From Candidatus Moraniibacteriota bacterium (GTDB taxonomy: Bacteria; Patescibacteriota; Minisyncoccia; Moranbacterales; UBA11712): 9,566 nucleotides of DNA. A model generated the notes under the pieces. That model was not told the DNA's origin. It made no database searches and saw only the letters and a list, made by a program, of their open reading frames with translations. Below are positions 7,907 to 9,566 of this stretch, piece by piece. The stretch is from assembly GCA_003157295.1 (NCBI GenBank), contig PMJF01000009.1:16073-25638 (forward strand). The letters run 5' to 3'. A program made the position numbers and the translations under genes. How positions within the stretch are numbered: position 1 is the stretch's first letter; every line of letters begins with the position of its first letter.

Positions 7907-8494
7907 ATGCAAAGAGAAATAAAACTAAAAAATGTCAGCCCAAGGCTGATCCGCCTCGGGCGGAAAATAATCGAATACGAACTTCGCCAAAGTCGGCGAG
8001 CAAGGTGTTTACGTATCACTATTCACCCTGGCGGAGAACTCTCGGCGACCCTTCCGCAGGGGATGAATATAAATAAGCTGGAAAATTTCATCCAACAAAA
8101 AACCGATTGGATCTTGCGTAAAATAAATCTCGCGAAAAAGAGAAAGCCCATCATGTTGCTTCCGAAATCGAGTCGCCGGGAATATTTGGAAAAAAAAGAA
8201 GAAGCTCGGAAACTGGCCGAGACCAAGCTGAAAGAATTTAATGAGTTTTATAATCTTGATTATCGTCGGATATCGATTCGCAACCAAAAAACACGTTGGG
8301 GAAGCTGCAGTCGAAAGGGCAATTTGAATTTCAATTACAGAATTGTCCATCTGCCGGAAAAATATCTGGACTATATCGTTGTCCATGAGTTATGCCATCT
8401 TCAAGAGCTAAATCACGCGAAGAATTTTTGGATTTTGGTCGCCCAAACAATTCCGGATTATAAGGAAATAAGGAAAGAAATCAGGAATTTATGA
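7907..8494 (+). CDS. YgjP/DUF45-type zinc metallopeptidase
   Basis: This 195-residue protein belongs to the YgjP-like (DUF45, SprT-related) metallopeptidases. The zinc site is HELCH (160-164) with a third ligand likely at H170 in ELNHAKNFW. Upstream are the family's RWGSCS (130-135) and GNLNFNYRIVHLP. The N-terminal part has the usual SRRARCLRITIHPGGELSATLP stretch. The family's physiological role is poorly defined. It is 6 bp after xseB, so it is probably in the same operon. Codons 10-19 (VSPRLIRLGR) are encoded by two back-to-back perfect hairpins and look like an insertion before the normal KIIEYELRQS start of the fold (see finding). ATG 7907 has only a weak GGA 11 nt upstream. Confidence 0.9.
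   Translation: MQREIKLKNVSPRLIRLGRKIIEYELRQSRRARCLRITIHPGGELSATLPQGMNINKLENFIQQKTDWILRKINLAKKRKPIMLLPKSSRREYLEKKEEARKLAETKLKEFNEFYNLDYRRISIRNQKTRWGSCSRKGNLNFNYRIVHLPEKYLDYIVVHELCHLQELNHAKNFWILVAQTIPDYKEIRKEIRNL
7934..7963 (+). repeat. Paired perfect short palindromes inside the metallopeptidase gene
   Basis: Two stem-loops sit back to back. The first is GTCAGCC-CAA-GGCTGAT (7934-7950; six Watson-Crick pairs plus an outer G-T pair). The second is CCGCC-TCG-GGCGG (7951-7963, five pairs). Both have 3-nt loops. Together they span exactly 30 bp and are aligned with codons 10-19. On the minus strand the first hairpin is followed by ATTTTTTAG, which resembles an intrinsic terminator, although no minus-strand gene needs one. 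This could be a small dispersed palindromic element inserted in frame. Only one copy is in this window, so repetition is not shown. Confidence 0.5.
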
Positions 8495-8497
8495 AAT

Positions 8498-8526
8498 TTG
8501 CAATATAACTTATTTTGTGATATAAT
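8498..8526 (+). promoter_or_regulatory. Sigma70-like promoter with extended -10 (P1)
   Basis: TTGCAA (8498-8503), a 17-nt spacer and a perfect TATAAT (8521-8526) preceded by TGA form an extended -10 promoter. The -35 hexamer starts 3 bp after the metallopeptidase stop. Transcription would start near 8533 and run at once into the hairpin at 8539-8562. It probably serves the L,D-transpeptidase gene, alone or with attenuation. The match is close to consensus, but this is an A/T-rich stretch and no transcript data support it. Confidence 0.6.
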
Positions 8527-8538
8527 ACATAAAGCTAT

Positions 8539-8570
8539 AAAAGCGGGTGGCCAACCCCTTTTTTTGTTTT
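8539..8570 (+). terminator. Rho-independent terminator-like hairpin with T tract
   Basis: AAAAG-C-GGGT pairs with ACCC-CTTTT around the loop GGCCA (8549-8553), with a single bulged C at 8544. Seven Ts (8559-8565), a G and four more Ts follow. It lies 45 bp after the metallopeptidase stop, so it could end the upstream operon. It also sits just after promoter P1, so it could act as an attenuator or leave a very short leader RNA. The stem is modest, with only five G-C pairs. Confidence 0.5.
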
Positions 8571-8592
8571 AAACAGGATTTTTTGCTAAAAT
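8564..8592 (+). promoter_or_regulatory. Second promoter-like sequence (P2) at the terminator's T tract
   Basis: TTGTTT (8564-8569), 17 nt, then TAAAAT (8587-8592) preceded by TGC form a weaker extended -10 promoter. The -35 overlaps the terminator's T tract. Transcription would begin near 8599, only a few bases before ATG 8602, giving an almost leaderless mRNA. This agrees with the absence of a ribosome-binding site there, but the match could be chance in A/T-rich sequence. Confidence 0.4.
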
Positions 8593-8601
8593 ATAGCCAG
8601 A

Positions 8602-9566
8602 ATGGAATTTGATGAATTTGTGAAAAAACATCACTGGTATACTTCATTTTGGGCCGATGTAGCCTGGGTATTGCTCGGTGCTTTGGCGTTGTTTTTTATT
8701 TTCAATTCGCAGTACGCTACCGGAAAAATCGGGATTTCAGTCAATATGGAAAGCGCTTCACCTATCGAACCGAAAGATCCCGTGATCATAAACTTCAGCC
8801 ACCCGATGGAACCAGCGGCGGTTGAAAAGAACGTCAAGATAAATCCGGCGGTGGAGGTTCAATTCAGCTGGGAAAACAATAACCAAAAGCTGAAAATAAA
8901 ACCGGTCCATTATTTCAACTCCGGAGAAAATTATGCCATTGAAATAAAACCCCAGTCCTCTTTTTCGATCAGTCGGCTTATGGGAAGGGAAGCTGAGGCG
9001 GACAACTTTTCATTTTCAGTAAGCGAAATGCCGAAAGTTGTCTCCATTATTCCGGTGAGCGGGGAACCAAACGAAAAGATCGATTCCAACGTCGTCATCA
9101 ATTTTGACAAATCAACAGCGGGATATGATATCAATTTTGTCGTCGAACCTTTTAATGATTTCGGTTTTGAAAGCGACAACGATAAAAAAACCTTCACCAT
9201 TCTGACGGGAGGAAAGTTGGAGCATGCGAAAGATTATGCCGTGAGCGTGAAAGAGGCGGTCAGTGATCAGGAAAACGGCAGCAAAAAATTATCGGAGGTG
9301 TTCCGGGCGAATTTCAAAACCGAAAGCGAGCCAGTGGTCGTTCCCGATCCGGCGCCGAACGCGGTTGTTTCGGCGGTCCCGGAGGAAGCCGTGATAGCGA
9401 AAATTGCCGAAGGCAAATATATCGATATAAACCTGGCGAAACAAAACCTGTCCATATTCGAAGACGGGAAAAATTTAGGGACCTATCGGGTTTCTTCCGG
9501 CAAGCGGGGGATGGCGACACCGACAGGAACCTTTCATGTGATGGCCAAGCGCGGACGGGCCTGGTC
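8602..9566 (+). CDS. Membrane-anchored L,D-transpeptidase (YkuD) with Ig-like repeats, 3' end missing
   Basis: The frame from ATG 8602 is open for 321 codons to the window edge, and the C-terminus lies beyond it. Residues 18-36 (ADVAWVLLGALALFFIF core) form one membrane segment, with the rest outside the cell. Residues about 45-140 and 143-240 are two Ig-like repeats of the Big_5/SbsA type; SPIEPKDPVIINFSHPM and IPVSGEPNEKIDSNVVINFDK are matching repeat starts. A proline- and alanine-rich linker (245-265) leads to the YkuD catalytic domain, which begins KYIDINLAKQNLSIFEDGK and continues RVSSGKRGMATPTGTFHVMAK. Such enzymes crosslink peptidoglycan stem peptides (3-3 links) or attach proteins to the wall. 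The catalytic SHGC-type motif is outside the window, so activity cannot be judged. There is no Shine-Dalgarno sequence; AGGA at 8575-8578 is too distant. Confidence 0.88.
   Translation, partial: MEFDEFVKKHHWYTSFWADVAWVLLGALALFFIFNSQYATGKIGISVNMESASPIEPKDPVIINFSHPMEPAAVEKNVKINPAVEVQFSWENNNQKLKIKPVHYFNSGENYAIEIKPQSSFSISRLMGREAEADNFSFSVSEMPKVVSIIPVSGEPNEKIDSNVVINFDKSTAGYDINFVVEPFNDFGFESDNDKKTFTILTGGKLEHAKDYAVSVKEAVSDQENGSKKLSEVFRANFKTESEPVVVPDPAPNAVVSAVPEEAVIAKIAEGKYIDINLAKQNLSIFEDGKNLGTYRVSSGKRGMATPTGTFHVMAKRGRAW

Noticed and set aside
7982..8000. CGCC-AAAGTC-GGCG stem in the metallopeptidase gene, close to the double palindrome
   Set aside because: Four pairs only, and it encodes the conserved RQSRRAR stretch of the family, so coding explains it.
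8631..9520. Four minus-strand open frames in the last kilobase
   Set aside because: The + strand frame from 8602 is open to the window edge and encodes a coherent membrane anchor, Ig-like repeats and YkuD domain, which explains the region.
1..9566. Search for tRNA, rRNA, CRISPR arrays, insertion sequences or recoded stop codons
   Set aside because: No repeat-spacer pattern, transposase or structural RNA was seen by eye, and TGA serves as a normal stop in at least four genes. A covariance-model search could still reveal small RNAs.

Overview
The window is a gene-dense bacterial segment. All nine supportable genes are on the + strand, separated by overlaps or very short gaps. Genes end in both TAA and TGA, and every tryptophan in the products is read from TGG, so the standard bacterial code fits and a UGA-recoding lineage is unlikely. 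Shine-Dalgarno sequences are mostly absent. The compact layout, A/T-rich codon use, an HRDC domain fused to exonuclease VII, and a membrane-anchored L,D-transpeptidase with Ig-like repeats would suit a Patescibacteria/CPR-type genome. That placement is an inference with low to moderate confidence; there is no rRNA or other taxonomic marker here.

Region 1 (1-6251) is part of a surface-polysaccharide locus. In order it holds the 3' part of a NodU/CmcH-type carbamoyltransferase, a GT2 glycosyltransferase, a GT-B (GT4-like) glycosyltransferase, a SAM-dependent methyltransferase, a second GT-B glycosyltransferase and a second SAM-dependent methyltransferase. Neighbours overlap by 4 or 20 bp or lie 5-14 bp apart, so they are probably one transcription unit. 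Together they would add sugars to a lipid-linked or surface glycan and decorate them with carbamoyl and methyl groups. No flippase, polymerase or nucleotide-sugar gene is visible, so the locus must continue upstream.

Region 2 (6232-8494) is a DNA-repair and housekeeping block: xseA (with an unusual N-terminal HRDC domain), xseB and a YgjP/DUF45-type metallopeptidase. The xseA start lies inside the last methyltransferase gene, so the block is joined to the glycan operon without a gap.

Region 3 (8495-9566) starts with a 107-bp intergenic stretch holding a strong sigma70-like promoter, a terminator-like hairpin and a second promoter-like sequence. It is followed by the 5' two thirds or so of an L,D-transpeptidase gene that runs off the window. 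There is no RNA gene, CRISPR array or insertion sequence that I can see. I do not see a clearly new multi-gene system. The points most worth checking are the HRDC-XseA fusion, a codon-aligned double palindrome inside the metallopeptidase gene, and the promoter/terminator/promoter stack before the transpeptidase.
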